Below, piece after piece: positions 16,504-26,654 of a stretch of 64,000 nucleotides of DNA. The DNA is from Planctomycetales bacterium. GTDB lineage: Bacteria; Planctomycetota; Phycisphaerae; SM23-33. Position numbers and translations under genes: made by a program. The notes beneath the pieces were generated by a model that was given only the letters and a program-made list of their open reading frames with translations, made no database searches and was not told where the DNA came from. How positions within the stretch are numbered: position 1 is the first letter of the stretch; each line of letters starts with the position of its first letter. The stretch is from contig JAUWNJ010000005.1 of assembly GCA_030612725.1 (NCBI GenBank), forward strand, positions 1-64,000. The letters run 5' to 3'.

Positions 16504-18831
16504 TCAATCGAACATGCCCTTTTGCTTTTCCGCCGGCGCGGTGGTGGTTGTCGGCTTCTCGACCTTTTTCAGCGGCGGCGGGGCGGGTTTTTCTATCAGC
16601 GAGTAAAGGACGATATTGGCGGCGATGTCCCTGGCGGCCTGGGGCATGTAACTGAATGCCCCGTGCGCGGTGTGTCCGTCGAGCGTGTCGTGGACGCCGT
16701 AGGGAGCATAAATAACCACTACCCGCTTGTTCCAAATGAACACCCGTAACGGCGAAGGGGCCTGTTTTTTGGCCTTTCTCCAGACCTGCGTCCTCGGCAA
16801 AGATTTGAGCGGCGGCCCCCGAAAGTCGCCGCATCTTCCCGTTACCAACGGCGAGGTCGGCGTAACATTTCCCGATACGGCGCTCGTACCCGCCAAGAGT
16901 TTCGCGAGCATGTCCGTGGCCGAGCGATTGAACGGTCTGGACCCTCCGACAGCATTGACAAACAGCGTCCCGCCGGAGTTGAGGTAATCGCGCAGCGCCG
17001 ACAGTTCGTCTGCGGTAAGGGAAAACTTCTCCGACCCGGTCATCCACGCCAGGTGATGCCCTCGGAGTTTCTCGGCACATATGGGCGCACCGGCGGTAAC
17101 GTCGATAGCGACTCGGTTTTCAGCAGTGAGTTTTTCCGAGAGATAATTCAGCGAGTAAGGCTGTGTTTGTGAGTTACCGCCATGCTTCAACCATGCGATT
17201 TTTGCATGATAGCGAACCTCGCCGCCTTTACTGACAAAGACCGGTCTCATTCGCATTCTAAGGGAGTTAGCGCCGGTGGCGTACAGGAAGAAGTTCACGC
17301 CCAGCATACGATCAAGCCGTCCGGAAGTTTTGAGCTGTCTATGCCAGGCGCACGGGAAATCGCGTTTGGAAATCACCGCCAGCAGGCGTGTACCGTCGGA
17401 GACGCCCCACATCATTGCCGATTTCGGGCCTGTGTCGATTTTATAGTGAACCGAATAGAGCGGATGGTCCGCCGGTAAGGTTTCGAGACCGTAGTGCCCG
17501 GCGGCGGTTTTTCGCTGCTCGGCGTAGAGTTTTCCCAGACCTTCCTTTGCGGACTTGAGAAAGGCGGCGCTCTCGTGGCATGGTACGAACAGGAGCGTTC
17601 CTCCGCGAAGGCTGTATTCGCGGAGTTTTTTCCATTGTTCCGGCGTGAATTCCAGGGCGTCCGTACCGGTTATCAGCAGCAACGGTCCGTCCAGCATCAG
17701 CCTGACGTCGTCGGTTATCCTGACGACCTGCCATCTCATGGGTCTTTCGAATTTTCGTCGCATGTATTCGGCGAAGTGCGGTACGTCGCGGGTGTGGAAG
17801 TTCCAGCTGTTTTCCCTTCCGTGGGCGAGTTTATTGAACGTCAGCGGGATTCGCCCCCTCGCCAGGAACAACAGTTCAAACGACGACCGTACCAGAGATC
17901 CCCACTTGCTGCGGAACCATCGTCCGCGAGGGTTTGGTTCAGCCAGTTTGGCCGCCCCGACGGCGAACCAGTCCATATCACCGATGAACTTCGCGCCGCT
18001 CGCCATCCCTACCCGCTGAACGCAAAAGGCAAGGTATCCGTTCTTTATAAAATCCTTCTTGAGTTTCTTTCCCAGGAACGCCCAGGCCTTATCAAGTTTC
18101 TTACTGTGCTGATATGGTCGGCAGGTATTTGCCAGAACGTCCTGGCAGACGAACAGACTGGCGATACCGGCAGTGGTCATGCTCACGGTTGAGGGCGTAT
18201 TGACACTTTTCTGTCCGCTGTATGTCCATCCCCCGTCGTCGCGCTGTCTTTTCAGCCAGGTTTTTTCGACATTGCGTATGAGGTGTTGTTTGATCCTTGT
18301 TTTTATTATTCCCGCGCGGTCCGCCTCCCACAGCGCCAGCAGCGCGAACTGGCTGCACGAATTATCACCGTCGCATTCCGGACCCGAATATCCCCACGCC
18401 CATCCATTCCATTTTTTCGCTCGCTTGGGGTTGCGCGTTAACCACTCTACGTCCTGCTCCAGGCGAGCGAGATAGGGAGAGTCCTTTACTCCCGTTACGA
18501 CCCGGCTCAGCACCATCGTTCGCACCGCGATTACATAGAGATTATTCGTCTTCACATCGACGAGGTACTTCAGACCTTTTTTTATCTCGGCATTGTTTCG
18601 GCTCTCGCCTGAATCCAATAATGCGTACAGGACAATGGCTGTCTCGGACCCTTCGGATAAGCGCCCGTTACCGTACCATCGCCCGTCGGGTTTCTGCATG
18701 GACCAAAGGTGTCGTTTGATACCGGCCATTGCGCGGTCCACGTCTTCATCGGTTACATCGCGCAGCACTTCGGAGAAAACAGGCGTGGGAAAAACCCCCA
18801 GCAGCAAAAAGATGGAAATAATCCTTTTCAC
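16504..18831 (-). CDS. DUF4159 protein with prenyltransferase/squalene-cyclase-like repeats
   Basis: A 775-residue secreted or anchored protein. After an N-terminal signal sequence, residues about 25-330 contain alpha-toroid repeats like those of terpene cyclases and prenyltransferases (GIKRHLWSMQKPDGRWYGNG; QRDDGGWTYSG), without an obvious cyclase DxDD motif. The rest holds DUF4159-type segments, seen twice: one with YSLRGGTLLFVP and LPADHPLYSVHY, and a second with YLNSGGTLFVNAVGG. This domain pairing is common in Planctomycetes and of unknown function. The start is GTG with a GAGGAG site 8 bases upstream. The TPR gene upstream ends 24 bases before it, so the two are probably co-transcribed. 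Confidence 0.85.
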   Translation of the reverse strand: MKRIISIFLLLGVFPTPVFSEVLRDVTDEDVDRAMAGIKRHLWSMQKPDGRWYGNGRLSEGSETAIVLYALLDSGESRNNAEIKKGLKYLVDVKTNNLYVIAVRTMVLSRVVTGVKDSPYLARLEQDVEWLTRNPKRAKKWNGWAWGYSGPECDGDNSCSQFALLALWEADRAGIIKTRIKQHLIRNVEKTWLKRQRDDGGWTYSGQKSVNTPSTVSMTTAGIASLFVCQDVLANTCRPYQHSKKLDKAWAFLGKKLKKDFIKNGYLAFCVQRVGMASGAKFIGDMDWFAVGAAKLAEPNPRGRWFRSKWGSLVRSSFELLFLARGRIPLTFNKLAHGRENSWNFHTRDVPHFAEYMRRKFERPMRWQVVRITDDVRLMLDGPLLLITGTDALEFTPEQWKKLREYSLRGGTLLFVPCHESAAFLKSAKEGLGKLYAEQRKTAAGHYGLETLPADHPLYSVHYKIDTGPKSAMMWGVSDGTRLLAVISKRDFPCAWHRQLKTSGRLDRMLGVNFFLYATGANSLRMRMRPVFVSKGGEVRYHAKIAWLKHGGNSQTQPYSLNYLSEKLTAENRVAIDVTAGAPICAEKLRGHHLAWMTGSEKFSLTADELSALRDYLNSGGTLFVNAVGGSRPFNRSATDMLAKLLAGTSAVSGNVTPTSPLVTGRCGDFRGPPLKSLPRTQVWRKAKKQAPSPLRVFIWNKRVVVIYAPYGVHDTLDGHTAHGAFSYMPQAARDIAANIVLYSLIEKPAPPPLKKVEKPTTTTAPAEKQKGMFD

Positions 18832-18855
18832 GGATTTTTCTCCTCTATTCTTATA

Positions 18856-21546
18856 TTACTTGCGTCGCTTTTCAATCGCCCTGCCCAGACTTTCTCTGCC
18901 TTTGCTGGCGGGGTATCGCTTGACGAGTTTTTTATAGTAGCGATTTGCGACGGATATATTTTTGATGAGGTAGAATCCGCCGAATTGATTCATCAGTCCC
19001 GGAACAAGGTCTTGTGCGCCGCTGACCTTTTTCATGTACCGCTCCATCTCGGCGGAGTACCTGGGCGATTCCGCCTTACGAAGTGCACGCATGGCCGCCT
19101 CGAAGAAAGGATACATCCGGGCGGGAACAGGATAACCATAGACGATCTTCAGGTAATGTTTGGACGCTTTAACGTATTTTTCTTCGGCGTTGCACATCGA
19201 CGCCAGCATCTGTTCGATTGCCAATTTGTCCCGACGGGTGTAACAACATTTTTTCAGCTTCGCCGCAAGCAAAAGAGCCGCCTTGTGCATCTTTCTCTTT
19301 CCGAGCGACTTTCCGAGTGCTTCCAGGTCCAGCCTGAGGCTCAAATCGCGCCATGCAGGTTTGCTCGAAAGTCGATCATTAAGAATCTTCAGTGCGCCTG
19401 CGCCGTCGTCGCAATAGGCCAGAAGATTAACGTCCGAAAACGCCATCATCCAGCGCAGTTCCGGGTCCATATCCTGACCCTGCATCATCATGATGACGGT
19501 CTTTGCGCCGTCCTGGCACCTGCTTTCAGGCCTGTTATAGTAGTAACTGTACAGCCCGAAGTAGGCTCCCCACGCACGGACCAGGCAATAAAGTTGCCCG
19601 CACTTGCCCTTGAGTCTCCTGGCCTTGGCAAGCCAGTAATCACCAATGGCCCTGTTGTCCTTGTCCCGGCTGTAGCGTGAAAGTTCCACTCTGGCAACTT
19701 CAAATAAAGCGTTCACTTCTCCGGCATCGGCCCTGCACCCGTAAACACGCTTTGCGAACACTACTTTACCTGCGTAGTCTTTGGATGCATCGTAACAGTG
19801 CCGCCTGGAGTGGTATAGCGTGCGGCCCACATCAATTCCTGGAAAGTTGTTCAGCAAGGTGTCGATCGTCGTTGCTACCTTGTCGTATTTTCTGGATGCT
19901 TTCTCGGCGGTTATCTTGTTGCGAAGAACCGCTTCTGTGGACGGATGATATGGGTAGGTTTTCACCATCCTGTCCATCCATTTATCTCGAGGTTTGGGAA
20001 GGACGTGCTTGAAGTAATAGTCGCACATCATTTTAACGGCATCAATGGTTTCGGCTTCGGCGCGGTACTTTGCGAACATTTCCTCTGCAATTTCCTCGGC
20101 GTGACGCATCTGATCGTCGCCAATCCGAGTCTTGAGATTCGTCAACAGCACTGCCGACTTTCCGGAAGGGTTGGGCGTGGGAATCTTCCACTTCGTACGG
20201 GCTGATGCCACTATCTTCTCAAAGGCCTGACTTTTATCGGCGTACCGCTTGACCGCTGCGAACGACCTTGCCGACCATTGCTTCGGACCGACGAGTTCTG
20301 TGGCCAATTTCGACGCCTTATCGTATTCCTTGAGAACATTGTACAGTTCGAGCCTGCGGACAATGATCGACCGTTGAACGACGGGGCACGCATCCTTGAA
20401 AAAGTCGTCTATCAACTTCAATGTCAGGTGAATACCGGAATTGTCGCCTTTACCGGCTTTACGCAAAGCCATATATGTGCATCGGTGCGCCACTGTGCCT
20501 TGAGACCCACCAGCGGCTGTGTGTGCCTTTAGATAGTAACGGGCAAGTTCAATGTAATCGACAAGCCTGTCCTGTTTGTACAGGTCCTCCAACCGTTTCC
20601 AGACGGCCTTCGCCAGAGACGTTTGCCCTACTGCACAATAGAAACTCGGTCCGACGTAATGATAGCAATACTTGCTTCCCGCTCCAGGCCAGGTTTTGAT
20701 GAGATATTCAAAACCCGCCTTGATCGTTTTGTCATCCCCGCGTTCCTTTGCGTCGGCGATTTTCAGCAACCAGAGGCTGATGGCATGCGGGTCTTTGCCC
20801 CAGGCCTGGAGGTATTTTCTGAAAGTCGTTTCGGACAGTTCGGTTTTCTGAGCTTTTTTCAGGAGTAATACGTGCGCGTACTGCCAGTGTATGGGAAGTT
20901 CCTTTTCACGCCGTTTGAAGGTCTTTTCCAGGATTTTCAGCGCCCGTTCAGCCCGTTCGGGCGTATCGGCCATTTGAGCGATGTCAAGCGCCCATCCGCT
21001 CCCGCGATTAAACCGACCAATCCTGGCGGCGACAGGCTCGAAGGGGCGCTTGTAGTATTCGTATCGCGTATAGGTGCCGTACCGTCGTCCGATACCACCG
21101 TGCAGGAATAACGGCGCTTCAGGCGCTCGACGGAGCATCGACTCCAGGAGCGTCAGGTATCCGTCGCTGTCCTTGATCGCCTTGCGGCGCGCCAGTTTCG
21201 AGCCGTGAGCAATATACCATGCCGGAGAACCACCGAAACGCCTGATCACCTCGTCAAGCGCCTTCTCGTATTTATCGAAATCCTTCAGTTTTTCCCAGCA
21301 GTAAGCCATCTCCATATAGGCCGTCGGTACGTATTCATGCGACGGGTATCCCTTGATGTATTTTTCCAGTAGTCCGGCAGCCTGCCTCCACTCTCCGGCA
21401 CGATACTGACTCATTGCCGATCTGTGAACTCTCTCGGCCTTTTCGGCAGGCGACGCCTTTTTCTGCTCGGGTTTTTCCTGCCCGCATAATCCGCAGCAGA
21501 GGTATCCGACCAGGAATGCGCCAATTACGACCTGTCGTTTTCTCAT
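18856..21546 (-). CDS. large secreted TPR protein
   Basis: An 896-residue protein starting with a signal sequence (MRKRQVVIGAFLVGYLCCGLCGQE). A possible lipid-type cysteine is present, but the lipobox is poor. It has many TPR-like helical pairs along the whole chain, for example AMSQYRAGEWRQAAGLLEKYIKGYPSHEY near the start and NRYYKKLVKRYPASKGRESLGRAIEKRRK at the end. The size and repeats point to a scaffold in the envelope or periplasm. It is immediately upstream of the DUF4159 protein gene. The start at 21546 gives a normal signal peptide; an alternative at 21570 would add eight charged residues. Confidence 0.85.
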   Translation of the reverse strand: MRKRQVVIGAFLVGYLCCGLCGQEKPEQKKASPAEKAERVHRSAMSQYRAGEWRQAAGLLEKYIKGYPSHEYVPTAYMEMAYCWEKLKDFDKYEKALDEVIRRFGGSPAWYIAHGSKLARRKAIKDSDGYLTLLESMLRRAPEAPLFLHGGIGRRYGTYTRYEYYKRPFEPVAARIGRFNRGSGWALDIAQMADTPERAERALKILEKTFKRREKELPIHWQYAHVLLLKKAQKTELSETTFRKYLQAWGKDPHAISLWLLKIADAKERGDDKTIKAGFEYLIKTWPGAGSKYCYHYVGPSFYCAVGQTSLAKAVWKRLEDLYKQDRLVDYIELARYYLKAHTAAGGSQGTVAHRCTYMALRKAGKGDNSGIHLTLKLIDDFFKDACPVVQRSIIVRRLELYNVLKEYDKASKLATELVGPKQWSARSFAAVKRYADKSQAFEKIVASARTKWKIPTPNPSGKSAVLLTNLKTRIGDDQMRHAEEIAEEMFAKYRAEAETIDAVKMMCDYYFKHVLPKPRDKWMDRMVKTYPYHPSTEAVLRNKITAEKASRKYDKVATTIDTLLNNFPGIDVGRTLYHSRRHCYDASKDYAGKVVFAKRVYGCRADAGEVNALFEVARVELSRYSRDKDNRAIGDYWLAKARRLKGKCGQLYCLVRAWGAYFGLYSYYYNRPESRCQDGAKTVIMMMQGQDMDPELRWMMAFSDVNLLAYCDDGAGALKILNDRLSSKPAWRDLSLRLDLEALGKSLGKRKMHKAALLLAAKLKKCCYTRRDKLAIEQMLASMCNAEEKYVKASKHYLKIVYGYPVPARMYPFFEAAMRALRKAESPRYSAEMERYMKKVSGAQDLVPGLMNQFGGFYLIKNISVANRYYKKLVKRYPASKGRESLGRAIEKRRK

Positions 21547-22015
21547 ATGTTCACCATCCTCACTTCGCACCCGATTCAGGCTCCCTTACAATATCAAAAA
21601 CTCCCATCCCACAAACGCAAGCAATCTAAAACGTTACGACGATTCGCATCGCCGCGAACGTTCAAAGCCTATCACACTGTTTAACACCGTACAAGTCGGC
21701 ATGGACTACTGATAAGTTTCAAGTACTACGCGTAATACCGACGCACAAAATTAATGCGCCTTGTATGGAGATCGGCCTTACGAGCCGCGAACGCGCCGGA
21801 ACGGTCGGCAAGACTCCAGCAATCGATATGACGCCCGATGGTCCGTCCCGTCGGACTTATCGCCTCACGGCCCAAACGTGGGCGACAGCACGGCGACGAT
21901 GTTAATGGTTTTCATTTCGATTCCTTCGTGGCTTGGAAATTGGTAGTGTAGTAACATTATCGGCTATACATGCTGATTTCCTGACATAAGGCGGATTGAG
22001 AGAATTAATACCCCT
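21547..22015. other. intergenic region between divergent genes
   Basis: A 469-base gap between the TPR gene (minus) and the VanZ gene (plus). No RNA gene, repeat or convincing promoter pair was recognised; it must hold the promoters of both genes. Confidence 0.4.
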
Positions 22016-23425
22016 TTGCAACCCATGCGAGAAACATCGTCGAGGTTGGCGCCGGAAGCGCCCGCCAAGCCGGGCAGGGCCTACCTTGTCCTGCTGGTAA
22101 TCTATTTGGGAATTGTAGTGTATGGCAGCCTGGTGCCTCTGGAATTCAGGTCCGTCCCGTTTGAACAGGCGGTCAAAAAATTCCGCGACATCCCCTATCT
22201 TCAAATCGGTATTCAGTCGCGGTCCGACCTGGTGGCCAATTTCCTGCTGTTTATCCCGCTTACGTTCCTGGCGATGGGGGCATTGACACGGGAGAATCGC
22301 CGTCGGGCAAGGCCTCTGATCGCCTTGGCAACAGCCGCGGTCGCCACTGGGCTCAGTACAACCATTGAGTTCACGCAGATATACTTCCCGGGACGGACGG
22401 TTTCGCAAAATGACATACTCGCCGAGACCATCGGCGGTGTTGTGGGAGTCGGGCTGTGGTTCTGCTTCGGCGGACGGATAACGCGGTGGGCAAGGAGCCT
22501 CTGGGAGGAGCGAGCGACGGACCGGCAGGCCGTCAAGATACTCATCGGCTATACGGTTTTCCTGATCCTGTATCAGACTTTTCCATTCGACCTGACAATC
22601 AGTCCGACCGAGTTATACCACAAGTTGAAGGCATCCCGGGTTACCATCCTGCCCTTCTGCGATCCCGGCGGCGTGGCCGCTTACGCCGTACTGTCCAAGA
22701 CCATTGTGATGGTCCCGCTAGGTTTCCTGCTGGTGCTTCTTCGCCGCCGGAGGAGACATCCAATTGGAAGCGTTGTTTTACAAGTCTGCTTGTTGTCAAC
22801 CCTGATTGAAGGTGCGCAATTATTCGTCTTTTCGCGTTACAGCAGTACTACGGACGTGATGTTCGGGACGTTCGGCGGGTTGTTGGGCGCCGTCGCGGCA
22901 GGCCTGTTCGGTCCGGCTGCCAGTCGCCCTGTCCTCGAAACTGATTTTTGGAGACGCTACGGCACGTGGATTAAGTTGATTGCAACGGTCGCGCTGATCG
23001 GCGGGCTGGCGTGGGAAAAGTGGAATCCGTTCGATTTCGCCATGCCGGCTGGAGGTCTGGCGGCAGGGGCGACGGAGATACTGGCCGTGCCATTCGCCCG
23101 CCAGTACGCCTCGTCTGAGTTCCTGGCACTGTCTCAAGTGGTCCGCGAACTGACGGCGTTCTTCATCCTGGGGATGCTTTTACGGAGCCTTCCGGCTCCG
23201 GGGAGCAAAGCAGGTAAGATCGGCGGCGTTTTAGTTGTCGTGACCATTGCTGTTGTGTTTGAGTTCGGTCAGGTGTTCCTTGCCTCGCGGACCGCCGACC
23301 TGACGGCGATGGTTATCAGCGGAACGGGCGGGATAATGGGCGTCCGGCTGTTTCGGGGATTTGCGAGAGTATTCATCAAGACAGACCTTAACAACGCAAA
23401 CAAGCAAAGCAGCAGTCAATCGTGA
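22016..23425 (+). CDS. VanZ-like membrane protein with duplicated domain
   Basis: A 469-residue integral membrane protein with two VanZ-like units. The first (about 20-165) contains YGSLVPLEFRS...DLVANFLLFIPLTFLAMG and TIEFTQIYFPGRTVSQNDILAETIGGVVG. The second (about 175-310) repeats the pattern with YQTFPFDLTISP...VPLGFLLVLL and LIEGAQLFVFSRYSSTTDVMFGTFGGLLG. A third partial copy follows (FEFGQVFLASRTADLTAMVISGTGGIMG). VanZ relates to teicoplanin resistance in enterococci, but the broader family is of unknown function and is common beside EPS and exosortase genes. The first start is TTG at 22016; the ATG at 22025 is equally plausible. It overlaps the end of the convergent membrane gene by 10 bases. 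Confidence 0.88.
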   Translation: MQPMRETSSRLAPEAPAKPGRAYLVLLVIYLGIVVYGSLVPLEFRSVPFEQAVKKFRDIPYLQIGIQSRSDLVANFLLFIPLTFLAMGALTRENRRRARPLIALATAAVATGLSTTIEFTQIYFPGRTVSQNDILAETIGGVVGVGLWFCFGGRITRWARSLWEERATDRQAVKILIGYTVFLILYQTFPFDLTISPTELYHKLKASRVTILPFCDPGGVAAYAVLSKTIVMVPLGFLLVLLRRRRRHPIGSVVLQVCLLSTLIEGAQLFVFSRYSSTTDVMFGTFGGLLGAVAAGLFGPAASRPVLETDFWRRYGTWIKLIATVALIGGLAWEKWNPFDFAMPAGGLAAGATEILAVPFARQYASSEFLALSQVVRELTAFFILGMLLRSLPAPGSKAGKIGGVLVVVTIAVVFEFGQVFLASRTADLTAMVISGTGGIMGVRLFRGFARVFIKTDLNNANKQSSSQS

Positions 23426-24417
23426 TGATCGGAGACGTCTGCCCGACTTCGATGTCGCGGGCGGAGGCAAACAGCAATTATCCCACTCACTGCCAGCGCC
23501 GTTACCACAGTCAGTTGAAGAACGCCCCAACGGAAGAACAGCATGCTCCAGGAAATCTCGGTATGGCGGTCGGGGCCAAGCAGGAAGCGAATCGCCGGGA
23601 AGGTCAGGTTGTATTTTTTCACTGCCTGGTCCAGCCCCAAATACAGCAGTGCCCAGCCAGGCGCGACCAGTAGTGGTGTTAGAGCAATCGCGGCAAGTTT
23701 TAGCAGAAGCCCGCGACGCATCCATGCGTAAGTCAGGACCGAAGCGTTGGTGGCAATGACCGCGATGAGGACGGCAAGAAACATCGGCCCGGTCCACTTG
23801 AACGGTTCGGCCCGAATCAATTCGGTCAGATTGTCGGTACAGGCCCATTCAATCACGACCAGCCAGGCCAAAACCAGCCATGGCGCCCCGAATAACACCG
23901 CCGCCGAGCCTAGTTTCAGGCCTCGGCGCCAACCTAGTCGGCAGAGACCCCCGACAGTTATATCCACCACCAGCAGCGTCAGACAGGCCAGGCTATGCAG
24001 GGCAAGGAAGCGCCCTATCAGTTCCCACTCGCCCCCCCAGCCCAGTGTCGATGAACCGACAATATCCCGCAGGCTCTCGCTCGTAACGCAGGAACGGAGC
24101 ATCAACCAACTCACCATGCCCACCATGACCGACCATATCGGAAGAAACGGCAGGCATCGAGTGTGGCGGACGACGAAATCGGCAATCCACGCAGGCCCAA
24201 AACCGACCCATACAAGAAAGACCGAAAAGACAACCACGTCAAAATGTCGGTCGTCCCTGCCGAACAACTCGCGCACGTTGTACGGAACATCCGCAAGCCC
24301 AAGAAGAAATTGTATCGCCGCGAAAAAGCTCGTAAATGCAATGATCGACAGCAACAGCGCCGCCAACGGTCGCAGACCTGATTTATGATCATCATTCTTG
24401 ATGGTTTCAGGTGTCAT
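23416..24417 (-). CDS. multi-pass membrane protein of unknown function
   Basis: A 333-residue protein with about eight hydrophobic segments (for example LAALLLSIIAFTSFFAAIQFLL and MFLAVLIAVIATNASVLTYAWM) and no recognised motif. The start MTPETIKNDDHKSG at 24417 is preferred; upstream in-frame codons run into the divergent protease gene. The C-terminal codons overlap the VanZ-like gene, which is convergent. The local pattern resembles the heterogeneous membrane proteins that accompany planctomycete metalloprotease genes, but no function can be given. Confidence 0.7.
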   Translation of the reverse strand: MTPETIKNDDHKSGLRPLAALLLSIIAFTSFFAAIQFLLGLADVPYNVRELFGRDDRHFDVVVFSVFLVWVGFGPAWIADFVVRHTRCLPFLPIWSVMVGMVSWLMLRSCVTSESLRDIVGSSTLGWGGEWELIGRFLALHSLACLTLLVVDITVGGLCRLGWRRGLKLGSAAVLFGAPWLVLAWLVVIEWACTDNLTELIRAEPFKWTGPMFLAVLIAVIATNASVLTYAWMRRGLLLKLAAIALTPLLVAPGWALLYLGLDQAVKKYNLTFPAIRFLLGPDRHTEISWSMLFFRWGVLQLTVVTALAVSGIIAVCLRPRHRSRADVSDHHD

Positions 24418-24493
24418 TTCTACCGACAATTCCAAATAAGTTATACCAGAGACTGCTTTAGTCTGGGATTCAAGTTTGATAGAGTGTTCTTTT

Positions 24494-25708
24494 ATGACAA
24501 CATCACATCCACTGCAAGGCAGATTGTTTCGCGTGCTCCAGCGGGCGTGGACGCTCAAGGCCGTTTTTCTGGTCGTGTCATTATCGGCTGTGGCGGCCTG
24601 GCCGGCCGTCGCCCCTCCAAAAGCAACCACGACAACCGCAACGACACAGAAAAAAGACCTTAACGCCGAAGCCGGACAACTCACCAAAAAATGGGCCGAC
24701 CACCTCGGCGAAGGATACATCACCAGGACCGACTCGCGCCGCCACATCGTCTATGTTTCGGCTGTGGATAAAAAGTCCCTCGCGCACGTTACCCACCTGC
24801 TCGGCGCTTATCACGACGCGCAACGCGAAATGCTGTTTCCCAAACCGCTTCAGTGGAACGTTACGGTCATTCTGCCGACGCTGAAGGATTATCGCAGGCT
24901 CGTCCCCAACATCAAGGCGTACGGCATCTACAGTGCGAGGAACCGCACGCTTATCAGCATCAGTTTCAGCAACGTGTTGGTCCACGAGTTCACGCACGCC
25001 CTCCACCACAACGACCAGGTCGCCGCAAACCAGAAGCATCCCATCTGGATCGTCGAAGGCCTGGCGACTTTGTTCCAGAGCGCAAGGTTCAATCCGAAAA
25101 AAGGCGAGTGGAAGATTACAATCGATACCGGACTCAATGTAATGCAGAAGGCGTTGAAGGAAAAGAAAGCCCATTCATTGCATAAACTGTGTTCGATGAA
25201 GCACAAGGCATTCATGCAGGATGCGGAATTATGCTATCGGCAGGTGCGATACGTGATGTTGTATCTCTACCGGCAGGGAAAGTTGCAGCAGTTTTACAAA
25301 GCCTACAAGGCCGGTTATGCGTCCGACCAGACTGGAGTCAAGGCCCTGGAAGAGACGCTCGGTGAACCGCTGAAGAAGATAGAGGCCGACTGGAAGAAAT
25401 GGGTGCTGGCCCAGAAGCCGCCGTGGCGTCCTGCCCATAAGCATCGGGCACACCTAGGCGTACGGATGAAGCAGATACCCGCGGGAGTGAAGATTGTCGG
25501 CTTTGTCCGCAATTCTTCTGCCAAGCGGGCCGGGCTGCTGAAGGTCGGCGACATCATCATCTCGCTCGCCGGTCAGACCGTACAGACGCCCAATGCGCTG
25601 ACCGCGGCTGTTCGGTCCTGTAAGCCCGGACAAATCATTGAGATAGAAGTTGTCCGAAAGGGACGTACCACCGTCATCAAACACCTGCTCGGATTGACGC
25701 CGAAATAA
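24494..25708 (+). CDS. zinc metalloprotease-like protein with C-terminal PDZ domain
   Basis: A 404-residue protein with an N-terminal membrane or signal segment (TLKAVFLVVSLSAVAAWPAVA, about 21-41), a gluzincin-like catalytic region with VHEFTHALHH (HExxH at about 164-168) followed by the downstream glutamate segment WIVEGLATLFQSARF, and a PDZ domain (about 315-400: GVRMKQIPAGVKIVGFVRNSSAKRAGLLKVGDIIISLAGQ). This architecture suits an extracytoplasmic protease that recognises C-termini or misfolded substrates. The substrate is unknown. It is convergent with the exosortase-associated deacetylase gene, with 13 bases between them. The ATG at 24494 is chosen over a TTG at 24476; no strong ribosome site is seen. 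Confidence 0.85.
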   Translation: MTTSHPLQGRLFRVLQRAWTLKAVFLVVSLSAVAAWPAVAPPKATTTTATTQKKDLNAEAGQLTKKWADHLGEGYITRTDSRRHIVYVSAVDKKSLAHVTHLLGAYHDAQREMLFPKPLQWNVTVILPTLKDYRRLVPNIKAYGIYSARNRTLISISFSNVLVHEFTHALHHNDQVAANQKHPIWIVEGLATLFQSARFNPKKGEWKITIDTGLNVMQKALKEKKAHSLHKLCSMKHKAFMQDAELCYRQVRYVMLYLYRQGKLQQFYKAYKAGYASDQTGVKALEETLGEPLKKIEADWKKWVLAQKPPWRPAHKHRAHLGVRMKQIPAGVKIVGFVRNSSAKRAGLLKVGDIIISLAGQTVQTPNALTAAVRSCKPGQIIEIEVVRKGRTTVIKHLLGLTPK

Positions 25709-25715
25709 TCGGCAA

Positions 25716-25733
25716 GGACGGTCATGACTGTCC
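25716..25733. repeat. 18-base imperfect palindrome at convergent stops
   Basis: GGACGGTCATGACTGTCC is an inverted repeat with one mismatched pair that straddles the stop of the deacetylase gene and follows the protease stop. It may serve as a shared hairpin; no T-run follows. Confidence 0.35.
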
Positions 25734-26654
25734 GGGTGATCCGTAGGAATACGTTTGTTTTGCGTTGGTTGTCAAAGTGTGCATGGATTGGCTGACGCCA
25801 AGGAATTTGAAATCCCTCATCATCCGTTGCAGTTTCTGCTCCGTTCGTTCGAGATTGACCCGATGACGCCAACGGGCAAGCCGGCTCATGGGTAGGACCG
25901 GCTGGTCGGGATCGAGTTCCCACGGGTGGAGGTAGATCATGCCGGCATGTTTGGATTTTTCCGCTTTTTTCAGGGCTTTGACTACAAACCAAACGGGCAG
26001 AAGGCGAAGATACCCGCCGCCGCCGACAGGCCAATTCATACCCATAGCGCGCAGGGTCAAAGGCGGAATCTCCAGGATTTCACCTCCTCCCGGACCGACC
26101 GCGCGATGAGCAAACCGCGGCGCGTCGGGGACACCGTAACGATCATGACGGATGGGGAAGACCGACGAATCATACTTATAACCCGCTTCGGCAAGCACAT
26201 CTATCGCCCAGGCGGTCTTGTGCGTTATGGAAAACGTCGGGGCGCGAAATCCAACGACTGGATTACCGGAAATATCCTCCAGCAACCCGCGGCTGTCCAG
26301 CAACTCACAACGAAACTGCTCCGGAGTGAGGTTTCCCAACATACCATGGTACATACCGTGGGAGGCAATCTCGTGACCGGCCTTGGCTATCATTCGCACC
26401 ACGTCACGCTCGTGACGGGCTACCCAGCCAAGCACAAAAAACGTAGCAGAGGCGCCATGATCAGACAGTAGCCGCAGAATACGCTCCACGCACGGCGCGA
26501 GGCGTTTTTCAAAAGAGTCCCACTGTTCCGGGCGTGTCCCGCCGTCGGCAGCGGCCTCAACCTGGAAATACTCCTCCACGTCGAAAGTAAGTATGTGCGG
26601 AACCCCGGTAGAATCATCGGCAGGCGGGGCGGATTGTTTTGCCTGTCGGGTCAC
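25722..26654 (-). CDS. exosortase-associated polysaccharide deacetylase (NodB fold, DUF3473 type)
   Basis: A 310-residue NodB-type deacetylase, expected to remove N-acetyl groups from sugars of the EPS. The catalytic motifs are LTFDVEEYFQ (Asp-Val-Glu, about 24-33), SHGMYHGML (SHxxxH-type zinc site) and GFRAPTFSIT. The C-terminal IYLHPWELDPDQP is characteristic of the XrtA/PEP-CTERM-associated subfamily. There is no signal peptide, so it acts in the cytoplasm or before export. Its GTG start overlaps the TGA stop of the PrsT-like gene (GTGA, 26651-26654), showing translational coupling and placing it third in the exosortase operon. Confidence 0.93.
   Translation of the reverse strand: MTRQAKQSAPPADDSTGVPHILTFDVEEYFQVEAAADGGTRPEQWDSFEKRLAPCVERILRLLSDHGASATFFVLGWVARHERDVVRMIAKAGHEIASHGMYHGMLGNLTPEQFRCELLDSRGLLEDISGNPVVGFRAPTFSITHKTAWAIDVLAEAGYKYDSSVFPIRHDRYGVPDAPRFAHRAVGPGGGEILEIPPLTLRAMGMNWPVGGGGYLRLLPVWFVVKALKKAEKSKHAGMIYLHPWELDPDQPVLPMSRLARWRHRVNLERTEQKLQRMMRDFKFLGVSQSMHTLTTNAKQTYSYGSPGQS

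Noticed and set aside
25716-25733. Palindrome considered as a strong bidirectional terminator
   Set aside because: The stem is short and no T-run follows on either strand; kept only as a repeat.
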